From positions 1-64,000 of the forward strand of contig NZ_KE159794.1 of assembly GCF_000403455.2 (NCBI RefSeq): DNA of 64,000 bases, written 5' to 3'. This document shows, piece after piece, positions 34,157-43,586 of this stretch (position 1 is its first letter; each line of letters starts with the position of its first letter). The notes beneath the pieces are model-generated. The model was not told where the DNA came from, searched no databases, and saw only the letters and a list, made by a program, of their open reading frames with translations. The stretch is from Dorea sp. 5-2. Lineage in GTDB: Bacteria > Bacillota > Clostridia > Lachnospirales > Lachnospiraceae. A program made the translations under genes and the position numbers.

Positions 34157-35612
34157 GCATTTCCTCTAACACTTCCCTGATCAGGATCCTGTCGTCCATG
34201 TCATACTTAACGCCCCTGATCTCCTGATAAGTCTCATGCCCTTTCCCTGCAAGGACGATCACATCACCGGGCTTCCCGTGCCCGATCGCATAGCGGATCG
34301 CTTCCTTCCTGTCGCATACCGCGATATATTCCCCGTCAGTCTTCTTCATTCCGATGATAATATCATCAATGATATCCTGGGGTTCTTCAAATCTCGGATT
34401 GTCTGACGTGATGATCGTAAAGTCAGACATCTTCCCTGACACTTCCCCCATCTCGTAACGCCTGGTCTTCGACCGGTTGCCGCCGCAGCCGAATATCGTC
34501 ACGAGCCGTTCCGGATGATAATCACGCAGCGTATGGAGCAGGCTCTCAAGGCTCATGGCATTGTGGGCATAATCGATCATCATGGTGAATTCATCCGATA
34601 CTTTCACCATCTCAATACGCCCTCTCACCTTCGCTTCCTTGAGTGCTTTCTTTATATTCTCCGGCGGAACATCAAAATGCCTGCACACCGCGATCGCCGT
34701 CAGAGAATTATAGACGCTGAAATCTCCCGGGATGTCGATCTCCACATCGAAGTCCATCAGTCCGTTCACATGATACCTGACTCCCAGATAACCTGGCTTT
34801 GAGATATGTTCAATCTCTGTTGCGCGTAAATCTGCCTTCTCAGAGAACCCAAACGTCTCAACCTTGCACGTCGCATTGCGGAATACATCCTCGTACCATC
34901 TGTCATCCACATTCGCGATCCCGAGCCTGCACTGTGTAAACAGGATCCCCTTACACCTCTTATAATCCTCAAAATCCTTATGCTCATTCGGACCGATGTG
35001 ATCCTCCCCCAGATTAGTGAAGATCCCGATCTCAAACTGGATCCCTGCCGTACGGTGAAGCATCAATCCCTGGGACGAGACCTCCATTACCACGCTGTCG
35101 CACCCTGCCTTGATCATTTCCGCAAAATACTGATGGATCGTGTAGGATTCCGGCGTCGTGTTATTTGCCGGTATAGACTTATCTCCGATGACCGCCTCGA
35201 TCGTCCCGATCAAGCCAACCTTATGCCCGACCCCTTCCAGGATGGATTTCACCATATAAGTCGTTGTGGTCTTTCCCTTCGTCCCTGTGATCCCTATCAC
35301 CTTAAGCTTCTGCGCCGGATACCCGAAATACGCCGCGGACATCAGCGCCAGTGCATACCGGGTGTCTTCCACACGGATCACCGTCACACTGTCAGGAACA
35401 TCGACATCCTTTTCTGTGATAAGCGCCGCCGCTCCTTTCCCTGCAACCTCCGCCGCATATTCATGGCCGTCTGACACCGCGCCGCTGATACAGACGAATA
35501 CGCTCCCTTCGGTTACTTTACGGGAATCATTGACCAATTCTGTTATCTCTGTCTCGTCGCTTCCCTGACGTACTTCATATTCTAATCTTTCTAATAGCCT
35601 GGTTAATCTCAT
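34146..35612 (-). CDS. murE: UDP-MurNAc-L-Ala-D-Glu ligase, meso-diaminopimelate-adding type
   Basis: 488 residues from MRLTRLLERLEYEVRQGS; AGGAGG lies 8 bases before this ATG. ATP site GITGTKGKTTTTYM, carbamylated Lys region, and the substrate-selecting motif TSDNPRFEEP. DNPR marks meso-DAP rather than L-Lys ligases, so the peptidoglycan is A1gamma type, consistent with Clostridia. First gene of the long block through thiN. Divergent from pepT, with a shared palindromic control region. Confidence 0.96.
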   Translation of the reverse strand: MRLTRLLERLEYEVRQGSDETEITELVNDSRKVTEGSVFVCISGAVSDGHEYAAEVAGKGAAALITEKDVDVPDSVTVIRVEDTRYALALMSAAYFGYPAQKLKVIGITGTKGKTTTTYMVKSILEGVGHKVGLIGTIEAVIGDKSIPANNTTPESYTIHQYFAEMIKAGCDSVVMEVSSQGLMLHRTAGIQFEIGIFTNLGEDHIGPNEHKDFEDYKRCKGILFTQCRLGIANVDDRWYEDVFRNATCKVETFGFSEKADLRATEIEHISKPGYLGVRYHVNGLMDFDVEIDIPGDFSVYNSLTAIAVCRHFDVPPENIKKALKEAKVRGRIEMVKVSDEFTMMIDYAHNAMSLESLLHTLRDYHPERLVTIFGCGGNRSKTRRYEMGEVSGKMSDFTIITSDNPRFEEPQDIIDDIIIGMKKTDGEYIAVCDRKEAIRYAIGHGKPGDVIVLAGKGHETYQEIRGVKYDMDDRILIREVLEEMHVR

Positions 35613-35670
35613 AATTGCCGCCTCCTGACCTTGCAACCGACTGTTCCTCCTTGCACAATATACATATGGA

Positions 35671-35700
35671 ATTGTATCATATTTCTAATTATGATACAAT
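35671..35700. promoter_or_regulatory. Palindromic promoter/operator between murE and pepT
   Basis: ATTGTATCATA (35671-35681) and TATGATACAAT (35690-35700) are perfect 11-bp inverted arms, 8 bases apart. Because of the symmetry, each strand offers TTGTAT, 17 bases, TACAAT, a reasonable -35/-10 pair, so the element can serve murE leftwards and pepT rightwards. It may also be an operator for a dimeric regulator. Confidence 0.6.
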
Positions 35701-35732
35701 CTATATAAACATATTGAAAAGGGGGAATATCT

Positions 35733-36950
35733 ATGAGAGCCTACGAACGATTATTAAAATACGCAGCCATACGCACGCCAAGCGATGAAAAAAGTACCTC
35801 CTCTCCATCTTCAGAATGCCAATTTGACCTCGCGCGGATCCTGGAGCAGGAAATGAAGGAACTGAACCTTACGGACGTCAGCCTTGACGAACATTGCTAC
35901 GTATACGGCAAGCTGCCTGCAACAGAAGGCTTAGAAGACAAGCCGGCGATCGGATTCATCGCCCATATGGACACGGTTTCAGACTTCTGCGATCATGAGA
36001 TCCGGCCTTTGATCACGGAAAATTATGACGGCAAAGACCTGCCGCTTGGAGACAGCGGGCTTGTATTAAGCCCTGAGAATTTCGAACATTTGAAAGAGCT
36101 GAAAGGGCGCACCCTGATCACCACCGACGGCACCACGGTCCTGGGCGCCGACGACAAAGCGGGGATCGCCGAGATCCTTACCCTCGCCGAACAGCTCATC
36201 GAACAGAAGATCCCTCACGGACCGATCTGTATCGCATTCACACCGGATGAAGAGATCGGTACGGGAACCGCACATTTTGACCTGGAGAAATTCGGCGCCG
36301 ATTACGCCTATACGCTGGACGGAGATACCGAAGGCGAGATCCAGTATGAGAGCTTTAACGCCTGCAAAGCCGAATTCGATATCAAAGGATTCAATGTACA
36401 CCCCGGTTCCGGCAAAGACACGATGATCAACGCCAGTCTGGTCGCAATGGAGATCAATTCTCTGCTGCCAGGCATGGAGACTCCGCGCGGCACAGAAGAG
36501 TACGAAGGATTCTATCACCTCACGAGCATGTCCGGAGAATGTGCCAAAGCGCACCTGAGTTACATCATAAGAGACCATAGCACAGAATTCTTCGAAGCGC
36601 GGAAAGCAACCCTCAGGCTGATCGAAAAGAATATGAATGCGAAATGGGGCGAAGGGACGGTAACCCTTACCATCAAAGAACAATATAAGAACATGGCAAG
36701 GGTCATCGCCGACTGCATCCACCTGATCGATAATGCCAAAACCGCATGTGAAAATGCCGGCGTAACCCCTGTCATGCCGCCGATCCGCGGAGGTACGGAC
36801 GGATGCCAGCTAAGCTTCAAAGGTCTTCCGTGCCCGAACCTTGGAACCGGCGGACATGCATACCATGGCCCCTATGAGCATATCACCGTAGAAGGAATGG
36901 ACCTGAGTGTCGCGATCGCCATCGAATTAGTAAAGTTATACGCAAAATAA
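35733..36950 (+). CDS. pepT: Peptidase T (tripeptide aminopeptidase)
   Basis: 405 residues; AAGGGGGA precedes the ATG. M20 zinc peptidase: FIAHMDTVSDF (zinc His and catalytic Asp), TVLGADDKAGIAEI (bridging Asp), FTPDEEIGTGTAHFD (catalytic Glu pair) and the C-terminal zinc His in GTGGHAYHGPYEH. It removes N-terminal residues from tripeptides in the cytoplasm and finishes peptide breakdown. Monocistronic, divergent from murE. Confidence 0.97.
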   Translation: MRAYERLLKYAAIRTPSDEKSTSSPSSECQFDLARILEQEMKELNLTDVSLDEHCYVYGKLPATEGLEDKPAIGFIAHMDTVSDFCDHEIRPLITENYDGKDLPLGDSGLVLSPENFEHLKELKGRTLITTDGTTVLGADDKAGIAEILTLAEQLIEQKIPHGPICIAFTPDEEIGTGTAHFDLEKFGADYAYTLDGDTEGEIQYESFNACKAEFDIKGFNVHPGSGKDTMINASLVAMEINSLLPGMETPRGTEEYEGFYHLTSMSGECAKAHLSYIIRDHSTEFFEARKATLRLIEKNMNAKWGEGTVTLTIKEQYKNMARVIADCIHLIDNAKTACENAGVTPVMPPIRGGTDGCQLSFKGLPCPNLGTGGHAYHGPYEHITVEGMDLSVAIAIELVKLYAK

Positions 36951-36967
36951 GCGGCTGTATCTGCGGA

Positions 36968-37013
36968 GCATGTTTGAAAATTACTTTCCGGCGGAAATGT
37001 ATTTTCAGCATGC
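36968..37013 (+). terminator. Possible terminator between pepT and yitT (convergent)
   Basis: GCATG-TTTGAAAAT...TTTCC (from 36968) pairs imperfectly with GGAAA...ATTTTCAGCATGC (to 37013). It lies between two convergent stop codons. No clean T-run. Confidence 0.4.
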
Positions 37014-37038
37014 CCGTATACTCTATACTATAACTATA

Positions 37039-37902
37039 CTATCCTACATCCTCCTTAAATCCTTCGCCTACCACCTCGTTCGATTCCATGATGATCGTGA
37101 AGGCATTCGGATCGATCTGGCGGACCATCTTCTTGATGGCATACATCTGCTTATTATTGCAGGCGCACATCACCACATCCTTGTGCTTCTTCGAATAACT
37201 TCCCATCCCCTGAAGGATTGTCGATCCTCTGCCGGAATATTCGTCTATAGATTCCGCGACTTCCGCTCCATTCTCCGTCACAATGAGCGTCATCTTCCCT
37301 TCGTCGATCCCGTACAGGATCCGATCCATGACGATCGCCATCAGATACGTCACCATGACGCCGTAGATAAACCCGTCAATATCTTTGAATACCACCAGGC
37401 TTCCAAGTACGATCGTCACCGTATCCAGCACAAAGGTGATGATCCCCAGCGTAACATGAGGCTTCACCTTTTTTACCGCCATACTGATGAAATCCTGCCC
37501 TCCCGTAGAAGAACCCCTCATAAATACGATCGCATATCCCGCGCCGCTTAAGATCCCCATACAGAGCGCCGCAAGCAGCCGGTCTCCTTCATATACCGGG
37601 AAAAAGGGCGCGATATAATCTATGAAGACAGATGAGATGATCATCGTCTTGACCGACTTGAAGAAAAATACCCGCCCCAGGAACCGATAACAGAATATGG
37701 CGACCGGGATATTCAGGATCACCGTCCCCACGCCTACAGGAAGCCCGAACAAGTGATACAGGATGATCGCGACGCCTGAGAATCCCGCCACCGGGAAATT
37801 CGCATTCAACGCAAAATTATAGATTCCGACGGCAATCAGCATGCTCGCCGCGATATCGACCAGGATATCGGTTCCCAATTCTTTCCATCTGATCTGTTTC
37901 AT
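37039..37902 (-). CDS. YitT family membrane protein (DUF161/DUF2179)
   Basis: 287 residues from MKQIRWKELGTDILVD; GGAGG is 9 bases upstream, so 12 upstream codons are dropped. Five to six membrane helices with the family motif NANFPVAGFSGVAIILYHLFGLPVG and RGSSTGGQDFISMAV. The C-terminal soluble DUF2179 domain begins near VTENGAEVAESI and has GRGSTILQGMGSYSKKHKDVVMC. Substrate is unknown. It follows a terminator and is probably monocistronic. Confidence 0.92.
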   Translation of the reverse strand: MKQIRWKELGTDILVDIAASMLIAVGIYNFALNANFPVAGFSGVAIILYHLFGLPVGVGTVILNIPVAIFCYRFLGRVFFFKSVKTMIISSVFIDYIAPFFPVYEGDRLLAALCMGILSGAGYAIVFMRGSSTGGQDFISMAVKKVKPHVTLGIITFVLDTVTIVLGSLVVFKDIDGFIYGVMVTYLMAIVMDRILYGIDEGKMTLIVTENGAEVAESIDEYSGRGSTILQGMGSYSKKHKDVVMCACNNKQMYAIKKMVRQIDPNAFTIIMESNEVVGEGFKEDVG

Positions 37903-37923
37903 AAGCAAAAACCTCCTTACATA

Positions 37924-37965
37924 AAAAAGCAGCTGCAAACTATAAAAATATAATCCGCAGCTGCT
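37924..37965 (-). terminator. Terminator of the P-loop kinase gene
   Basis: AGCAGCTGC (about 37927-37935) and GCAGCTGCT (about 37955-37963) pair around an AT-rich loop. On the minus strand the stem is followed by T6. It lies just upstream of the YitT ribosome site. Confidence 0.7.
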
Positions 37966-38009
37966 CTTCTGATTATTAGTATATCCGTTAAATTTATATT
38001 TGTCAACTT

Positions 38010-38582
38010 TCAGCGTTCAATATTATGCAAATCCAAACGGCTCATAATATATTCCACATTCCTCTCCACAGGATCGGTCCCATCCACACATATCACAGGA
38101 CAGTCCACAGAATCCAGCCATTCTTCAATAAACTTGTCTGTTCTGTCTGCCGCCATTTGAAAAAATGCCTCTTCCTGTTCATACAGATCTCCGCCTGGCT
38201 GCATCCTATCTCCGAATTTCTGAAAAGAACGGCTCCTTACCCGCTCCTTCCGGACATTTCCCGGGGTCTTCACCAGAATTACATACCTGTAGAGTTCTTG
38301 AACCTCCTCCCCATAATCTCCCTTCACAGCCGCAAACAAAAAATCTTCATGCTCCCTGACCTCATCCATCAGAAGTTCTTCCACCTCTTCCTTAGAACGC
38401 GGCGAAGCAAATAGATACCTGCCATCTGTCTTTGGGAAAAATAATCTCTCATTATCTATAAAATAATAGCCAAGCCTTTCTGCCAACGCCTTACCAAGCG
38501 TACTTTTTCCGCTGCCGTTCAATCCGCACATCATAATTCCATTTCCCATCATTCCACCGCTTTCCATATCCGGCTCTATCAC
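38010..38582 (-). CDS. P-loop nucleoside/shikimate kinase-like protein
   Basis: Up to 190 residues. Walker A MMCGLNGSGKSTLGKALAERLGYYFIDNERLFF near the N-terminus, then a lid-like Arg-rich segment (KERVRSRSFQKFGDRM) and a C-terminal VDCPVICVDGTDP. It belongs to the AAA_33/shikimate-kinase-like group of small-molecule kinases whose substrates are usually unassigned. The start is uncertain: GTG at 38582, or internal ATGs up to 12 codons later; none has a good ribosome site. Divergent from the coiled-coil gene at 38696. Confidence 0.75.
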   Translation of the reverse strand: MIEPDMESGGMMGNGIMMCGLNGSGKSTLGKALAERLGYYFIDNERLFFPKTDGRYLFASPRSKEEVEELLMDEVREHEDFLFAAVKGDYGEEVQELYRYVILVKTPGNVRKERVRSRSFQKFGDRMQPGGDLYEQEEAFFQMAADRTDKFIEEWLDSVDCPVICVDGTDPVERNVEYIMSRLDLHNIER

Positions 38583-38695
38583 CGTATTAATTAATGAAAA
38601 TTATAGCATATCCACTTCAAAACAATCAATCCTTATTAATTCCGCACCTTTTCCGATATATAATTATATATAACAAACAAAGGAGGCAATATACC

Positions 38696-39442
38696 ATGAG
38701 ATTAGATTTTTCACCCGGGCTCCACGCCAACAACATGTTCAGCTCCTATCAGATCAACCGAAGCGCGGTCAACAAGGAAGGGGTTGCTCACAAGGAACCC
38801 GAAAGAAAAGATTCCTTCCTGCGTTCTAACAGGAACAATACCGCCGATTTCATACAGAGTCTTATGAAACAGAAGCTTGACATCACAGACCGCCGCAACG
38901 CCCTGATCGCCGACGCCAAAAAGAACGGCTCTTCCATGGAATCCATCAAGCCTCAGTTAGAAGCTCTCGACGAACAGCTTGCGAATATTGATGTTCAGAT
39001 CTCACAGGCAATGACAAAAGAGATGGAGAAACAGCAAGAGAAAGAAAGCGAAAAAGACGACCAGCCAAAGACAAAAGAAGAACTTCAATATGAACGGATG
39101 ACTGATGTCGTAACCTTATCCGGCGACGCGAAACATGTGAATCTCATCGACTCTGTCAAAGGCAGTATCGACGGACGGATCAAGACCCTTGAATCTGAGA
39201 TCGAAATTGACAACGGCCGCGGGCTTGAGAGCGGACTCGAAGGCGCGTCCGCCTATAAAGTAGAACAATTATCTGAGTTAAAACAACGATCCGCCAAATT
39301 AGAGTCGGATCTTGGTTTCCGGATGGCAGACATTGCCAATAAGATAGAAGACGAGAAGGATAAAGTTCCGGAGGAAGAATCCTCCGACGCGGATGCAAAA
39401 GAGACTGCAGAGGACAGCCCCTTTGTCACATCCCCCGCGTAA
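38696..39442 (+). CDS. Coiled-coil protein of unknown function
   Basis: 248 residues from MRLDFSPGLHANNMFSSY; AGGAGG is 9 bases before the ATG. No signal peptide or membrane segment. Residues about 50-130 are a charged helix (NTADFIQSLMKQKLDITDRR, then Lys/Glu-rich EKQQEKESEKDD), and 140-235 form a second helical region. It ends in an acidic Ser/Ala tail. Its 3' end overlaps the convergent polymerase gene by 17 bases. A weak promoter, TTAATT-17-TATAAT, lies about 40 bases upstream. Such proteins are common in Lachnospiraceae. Not recognised. Confidence 0.75.
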   Translation: MRLDFSPGLHANNMFSSYQINRSAVNKEGVAHKEPERKDSFLRSNRNNTADFIQSLMKQKLDITDRRNALIADAKKNGSSMESIKPQLEALDEQLANIDVQISQAMTKEMEKQQEKESEKDDQPKTKEELQYERMTDVVTLSGDAKHVNLIDSVKGSIDGRIKTLESEIEIDNGRGLESGLEGASAYKVEQLSELKQRSAKLESDLGFRMADIANKIEDEKDKVPEEESSDADAKETAEDSPFVTSPA

Positions 39443-40649
39443 CAATCCCATCTCCATACTTTTCTCTGACCTTCTCAAGCGCCTGATTGATCTTCCGCTT
39501 CTTCTCCCTCTTCGGATCCGCCTGAAACAGCGGATCGAAGAGGGTCAGTTGTTCCGGTTCCCCCTCCTTTATAAGCTTTGCACTGCGGATTCCCAAAAGA
39601 CGGATCGGAGTTTTGTCCCACAGCTCCCGGAACAGCGCCATTGCCTCCTCCAATATCTCTTCATCCTGGTTCGTCGCCTTCTCAAGCTGCCTCTGGTGGG
39701 AAGCGCTCTCAAAGGTATGATACTTGATCTCCACACTTAGCATCTTCGCCTTCTGTCCTGCCCTGCGAAGCCTTCTGCCCACACTTGCGGCAAGCTTCTC
39801 AAGCACTTCCCGCGCTTCCTCCTCTGTGACGGCATCCCTGCCAAGGGTCGTGGAATTCCCGATCCCCTTCGTCTCAGGCGGCTCCGCCTCTACGACCTCA
39901 CTGCCGACGCCATTGGCAAATTCCCATAATTTCCTCCCATGGCTCTTCAGATGCAGTTCCAAAAGCTTCGGATCCATGCACGCCAGGTCGCCGATCGTAT
40001 GAATCTCAAGCTTCTTAAGGATCTCTACACTGGAATGCCCCGCCATATAGAGCTCGGATACCGGCAGCGGCCACATCTTCACCTGTATCTCTTCCGGAAA
40101 TAATGTATGTACTTTGTTGGGCTTCTCGAAATCCGACGCCATCTTTGCCAGCAGCTTATTCGTTGATATCCCCACATTTACCGTAAATCCAAACCGCCGG
40201 TATACTTCATTCTTAATCTCCATTGCCCCGTCGACAGGCGAACAGTATGACTTCACAAATTCCGTGACATCCATATAGCATTCATCCACACTTACCTGCT
40301 CTATACTCGCCGTATACCCTTCCTCGCATCCGGCGGCACGCACCTTGGTATATTCCTTCAGGAACTCCATAAGCTTGCCGCTGTACTGGCTATACAGCTT
40401 ATGATCCAGTGATCCCACCACCAGATCCGGACACTTGCGAAAGGCATTCACAACAGGTTCCCCTGTCTGAATGCCGTATTTCTTCGCCGGGATCGACTTC
40501 GCCAGCACAACGCCGTGCCGCGACTTCTGATCCCCTCCTATGATGGAAGGGATCAATCTTAAGTCTCTCTTTGCGCCATTTTTCAATTCTTCCACCGCCG
40601 TCCAGCTAAGGTAAGCGGAATTCACATCTATATGAAATATAACTGACAC
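39426..40649 (-). CDS. dinB: Y-family DNA polymerase (DinB/Pol IV-like)
   Basis: 407 residues. Catalytic motifs HIDVNSAYLSW and IEQVSVDECYMDVTEF carry the metal-binding Asp and Glu. The thumb helix-hairpin-helix (MAGHSSVEILKKLEIHTIGDLA), a little-finger domain and a C-terminal beta-clamp-binding motif QLTLFD follow. It is a translesion polymerase. The active site has Asn-Ser-Ala-Tyr where canonical DinB has Asp-xxx-Phe-Phe/Tyr, as in the Clostridial subgroup. No LexA box was noticed upstream. Confidence 0.92.
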   Translation of the reverse strand: MSVIFHIDVNSAYLSWTAVEELKNGAKRDLRLIPSIIGGDQKSRHGVVLAKSIPAKKYGIQTGEPVVNAFRKCPDLVVGSLDHKLYSQYSGKLMEFLKEYTKVRAAGCEEGYTASIEQVSVDECYMDVTEFVKSYCSPVDGAMEIKNEVYRRFGFTVNVGISTNKLLAKMASDFEKPNKVHTLFPEEIQVKMWPLPVSELYMAGHSSVEILKKLEIHTIGDLACMDPKLLELHLKSHGRKLWEFANGVGSEVVEAEPPETKGIGNSTTLGRDAVTEEEAREVLEKLAASVGRRLRRAGQKAKMLSVEIKYHTFESASHQRQLEKATNQDEEILEEAMALFRELWDKTPIRLLGIRSAKLIKEGEPEQLTLFDPLFQADPKREKKRKINQALEKVREKYGDGIVTRGM

Positions 40650-40712
40650 GGTCCACTCCTTTGGAACTTCCTGAAATCCATCCTTCGCTTCCTGTGTATT
40701 ATTATATTCCGG

Positions 40713-43301
40713 CTATCTGTTTTTTACAAGTGCCGTAAGCTTCCCGTCCGCAACATCGATCAGGATCGTATCCTGCGCGCCCACATCGCCTCTTAGCATC
40801 AACCGAGCCGCAAGAGTCTCCACATTCTTCTGCAGATAACGTTTCAGAGGCCTCGCTCCATACGTCGGGTCGTATCCGCCTTCCACCACATAATTCTTCG
40901 CCTCTTCCGTAAGTGCAATGGAAATCTCCCGGTCTGCAAGACGTTTGTTCACATCGGCAGCCAACAGATCAATGATGTGATAAATATTTTCCTTCGTCAG
41001 CGGCTTGAACAAGATCGTCTCATCCAGACGGTTCAAAAATTCCGGTCTGAAATGCGCCCGCAGGTCATTCATCACAAGCTCCTGGCTCTTCCCGCTGATA
41101 TTCCCCTGTTCGTCAATACCTTCTAACAGGTATGACGACCCGATATTCGAGGTCATGATCAAGATCGTGTTCTTAAAGTCCACCGTACGTCCCTGAGAAT
41201 CCGTGATCCGCCCATCATCCAGTACTTGCAGCAATACGTTGAATACATCCGGATGCGCCTTCTCCACCTCGTCAAAAAGCACGACAGAATACGGTTTCCT
41301 TCGGACTGCCTCTGTCAGCTGCCCGCCCTCGTCATATCCTACATATCCCGGAGGCGCTCCGATCAGCCTGGATACCGAATACTTCTCCATATACTCGCTC
41401 ATATCAATCCGTACCATATTGCTTTCATCGTCGAACAGACTCTCCGCCAATGCTTTTGCAAGCTCCGTCTTACCTACGCCGGTAGGTCCCAGGAACAGGA
41501 AGGAGCCGATCGGCTTCGTAGGGTCTTTAATTCCCGCTTTGGAACGGATGATCGCCTCTGTTACTAATTCGACACCCTCGTCCTGCCCGATCACACGCTT
41601 GTGGAGCTCCTCCGCCAGATGCAGAGTCTTGCTGCGCTCACTCTCATTAAGCTTCGCAACCGGAATTCCTGTCCATCGCGATACGATCCTGCCGATCTCA
41701 TCATCCGTCACATTCTCGTGTACCAGAGACTTATCCTCATCCCTGACCTTCACTTCCTGTTCCTCCAACTGCTTCTGCAGCTGCGGCAGCCTTCCATATT
41801 GCAGCTCCGCCGCCTTATTCAGATCATAAGACTGCTGCGCTTTCTCGATATCCTTATTCACTTGCTCGATCTCTTCCCGGATCTTGCGCACGCGCTCCAC
41901 ATCTATCTTCTCATTGTCCCACTGCGCCTTCTTTCCTGCGAATTCTTCCCGGTACTCCGCCAGTTCCTGCTGAAGATGTTCCAGGCGGTCCCTGCTTAAG
42001 CGGTCGTCCTCCTTCTTAAGCGCAGCTTCCTCAATCTCCATCAGCATGATCTTTCTGCGCAGCTCGTCAAGCTCCGTCGGCATAGAATCTAGTTCCGTCT
42101 TGATCAATGCACACGCTTCATCTACCAGGTCGATCGCCTTGTCCGGCAGGAATCTGTCGGAAATATAACGCTCTGACAGGGTTGCCGCCGCTACCAGCGC
42201 ACTGTCCGTGATCTTCACGCCGTGGAAGACCTCATACCGCTCCTTCAATCCCCGCAAGATCGAGATCGCGTCCTCCACCGTCGGCTCATCCACCAAGACC
42301 GGTTGGAAACGCCGTTCCAATGCAGCGTCCTTCTCAATATACTGGCGGTATTCATCCAGTGTCGTCGCACCGATACAATGAAGTTCGCCTCTTGCAAGCA
42401 TGGGCTTCAACATATTCCCCGCATCCATAGCTCCGTCCGTCTTCCCCGCGCCCACGATGGTATGAAGCTCGTCGATAAAGAGGATGATCCTTCCGTCGCT
42501 GTTCTTCACATCTTCCAGTACCGCCTTCAGACGCTCTTCAAATTCTCCGCGGTATTTGGCTCCTGCCACCAACGCGCCCATATCCAATGAAAATATGGTC
42601 TTATCTTTAAGCCCCTCCGGTACGTCGCCCCGGACGATCCGCTGCGCCAGCCCCTCTGCCACAGCCGTCTTGCCAACCCCCGGTTCTCCGATCAGTACCG
42701 GATTATTCTTCGTCTTTCTCGAAAGGATCCGGATCACATTGCGGATCTCCGAATCCCGCCCGATCACAGGATCCAATTTCTGTTCCCTCGCACGCTCCAC
42801 AAGGTCGGAACCGTATTTGTTCAGCGTGTCGTAGGTGTCCTCCGGATTGTCGCTGGTCACACGCTGGTTTCCCCTGACCGTAGACAAAGCCTTAAGGAAA
42901 TCGTCTCTCTTGATCCCCATCTCCCGGAACATTGCCTTAAGTTCTCTGTTGGGGTGCTTTAGAAGCGACAGGAAGAGATGCTCCACCGACACATACTCGT
43001 CTCCCATCTGCTTCGCCTCATCCTCCGCATGGATCAGAGCCTTGTTAAGATCCTGACCGATATACTGATTGCCGCCCTGTACCTTTGTACGCTTCCTCAG
43101 CGCCTCCTCCGTGCGGTTCACGATCAGACTCTTATCGATCCCCATCTTCTCCATGAGCTTGAGGATCAGGCTGTCCTCCTGCGTAAGCAGCGCATATAGG
43201 AGATGCTCCTGCTCGATCTCCTGGTTTCCATACTCCATTGCGGTGCGTTCACACCCCTGGACCGCCTGAATGGACTTCTGCGTAAATTTATTTATATTCA
43301 T
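40713..43301 (-). CDS. clpB: ATP-dependent disaggregase ClpB
   Basis: 862 residues from MNINKFTQKSIQAV; AGGAGG lies 7 bases before this ATG, so 29 upstream codons are dropped. Clp N-domain (1-145), first AAA ring with GEPGVGKTAVAEGL, the long coiled-coil M-domain (about 405-520) that distinguishes ClpB from ClpC, and second AAA ring with GPTGVGKTELAKAL. No IGF loop for ClpP was seen. It resolves aggregates with DnaK. A CIRCE-like site overlaps its promoter, indicating heat-shock control. Confidence 0.97.
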   Translation of the reverse strand: MNINKFTQKSIQAVQGCERTAMEYGNQEIEQEHLLYALLTQEDSLILKLMEKMGIDKSLIVNRTEEALRKRTKVQGGNQYIGQDLNKALIHAEDEAKQMGDEYVSVEHLFLSLLKHPNRELKAMFREMGIKRDDFLKALSTVRGNQRVTSDNPEDTYDTLNKYGSDLVERAREQKLDPVIGRDSEIRNVIRILSRKTKNNPVLIGEPGVGKTAVAEGLAQRIVRGDVPEGLKDKTIFSLDMGALVAGAKYRGEFEERLKAVLEDVKNSDGRIILFIDELHTIVGAGKTDGAMDAGNMLKPMLARGELHCIGATTLDEYRQYIEKDAALERRFQPVLVDEPTVEDAISILRGLKERYEVFHGVKITDSALVAAATLSERYISDRFLPDKAIDLVDEACALIKTELDSMPTELDELRRKIMLMEIEEAALKKEDDRLSRDRLEHLQQELAEYREEFAGKKAQWDNEKIDVERVRKIREEIEQVNKDIEKAQQSYDLNKAAELQYGRLPQLQKQLEEQEVKVRDEDKSLVHENVTDDEIGRIVSRWTGIPVAKLNESERSKTLHLAEELHKRVIGQDEGVELVTEAIIRSKAGIKDPTKPIGSFLFLGPTGVGKTELAKALAESLFDDESNMVRIDMSEYMEKYSVSRLIGAPPGYVGYDEGGQLTEAVRRKPYSVVLFDEVEKAHPDVFNVLLQVLDDGRITDSQGRTVDFKNTILIMTSNIGSSYLLEGIDEQGNISGKSQELVMNDLRAHFRPEFLNRLDETILFKPLTKENIYHIIDLLAADVNKRLADREISIALTEEAKNYVVEGGYDPTYGARPLKRYLQKNVETLAARLMLRGDVGAQDTILIDVADGKLTALVKNR

Positions 43302-43355
43302 GTTACAGCCTCCTTTTGGAAATGTCGAATGAATTGTTGTTCTATTTACAATATA

Positions 43356-43398
43356 ACAATACTCCATTCTGTTAGCCAAGTCAAGCATCGAGTGCTAA
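43356..43398 (-). promoter_or_regulatory. clpB promoter with degenerate CIRCE operator
   Basis: Minus strand: TTGACT (43379-43384), 17 bases, TATTGT (43356-43361). A CIRCE-like palindrome spans 43372-43398: one arm is the exact GAGTGCTAA (43390-43398), spacer 9, other arm TTAGCCAAG matches TTAGCACTC at five of nine positions. The operator covers the -35, so HrcA would repress. HrcA is not in this window. Confidence 0.7.
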
Positions 43399-43586
43399 TT
43401 CATTCTAAAAATTTTCTAAAGTACTCTTAACTACTATTACTTTCTCCCGTTATCTTTAATTCTATTTTAAAAAAATATATCTTATCCTTTTCCCCTGATA
43501 TGACGATATATATAGAAACTGTCGTTTTATTATTAAATGCATAAAATTTACAAAAGAAAATTGCAAGATCGAAAGGAGACATTGAC

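Noticed and set aside
43400..43586. Sigma-28 type promoter before the chemoreceptor
   Set aside because: Only a partial TAAA...GC match; no consensus element could be supported.
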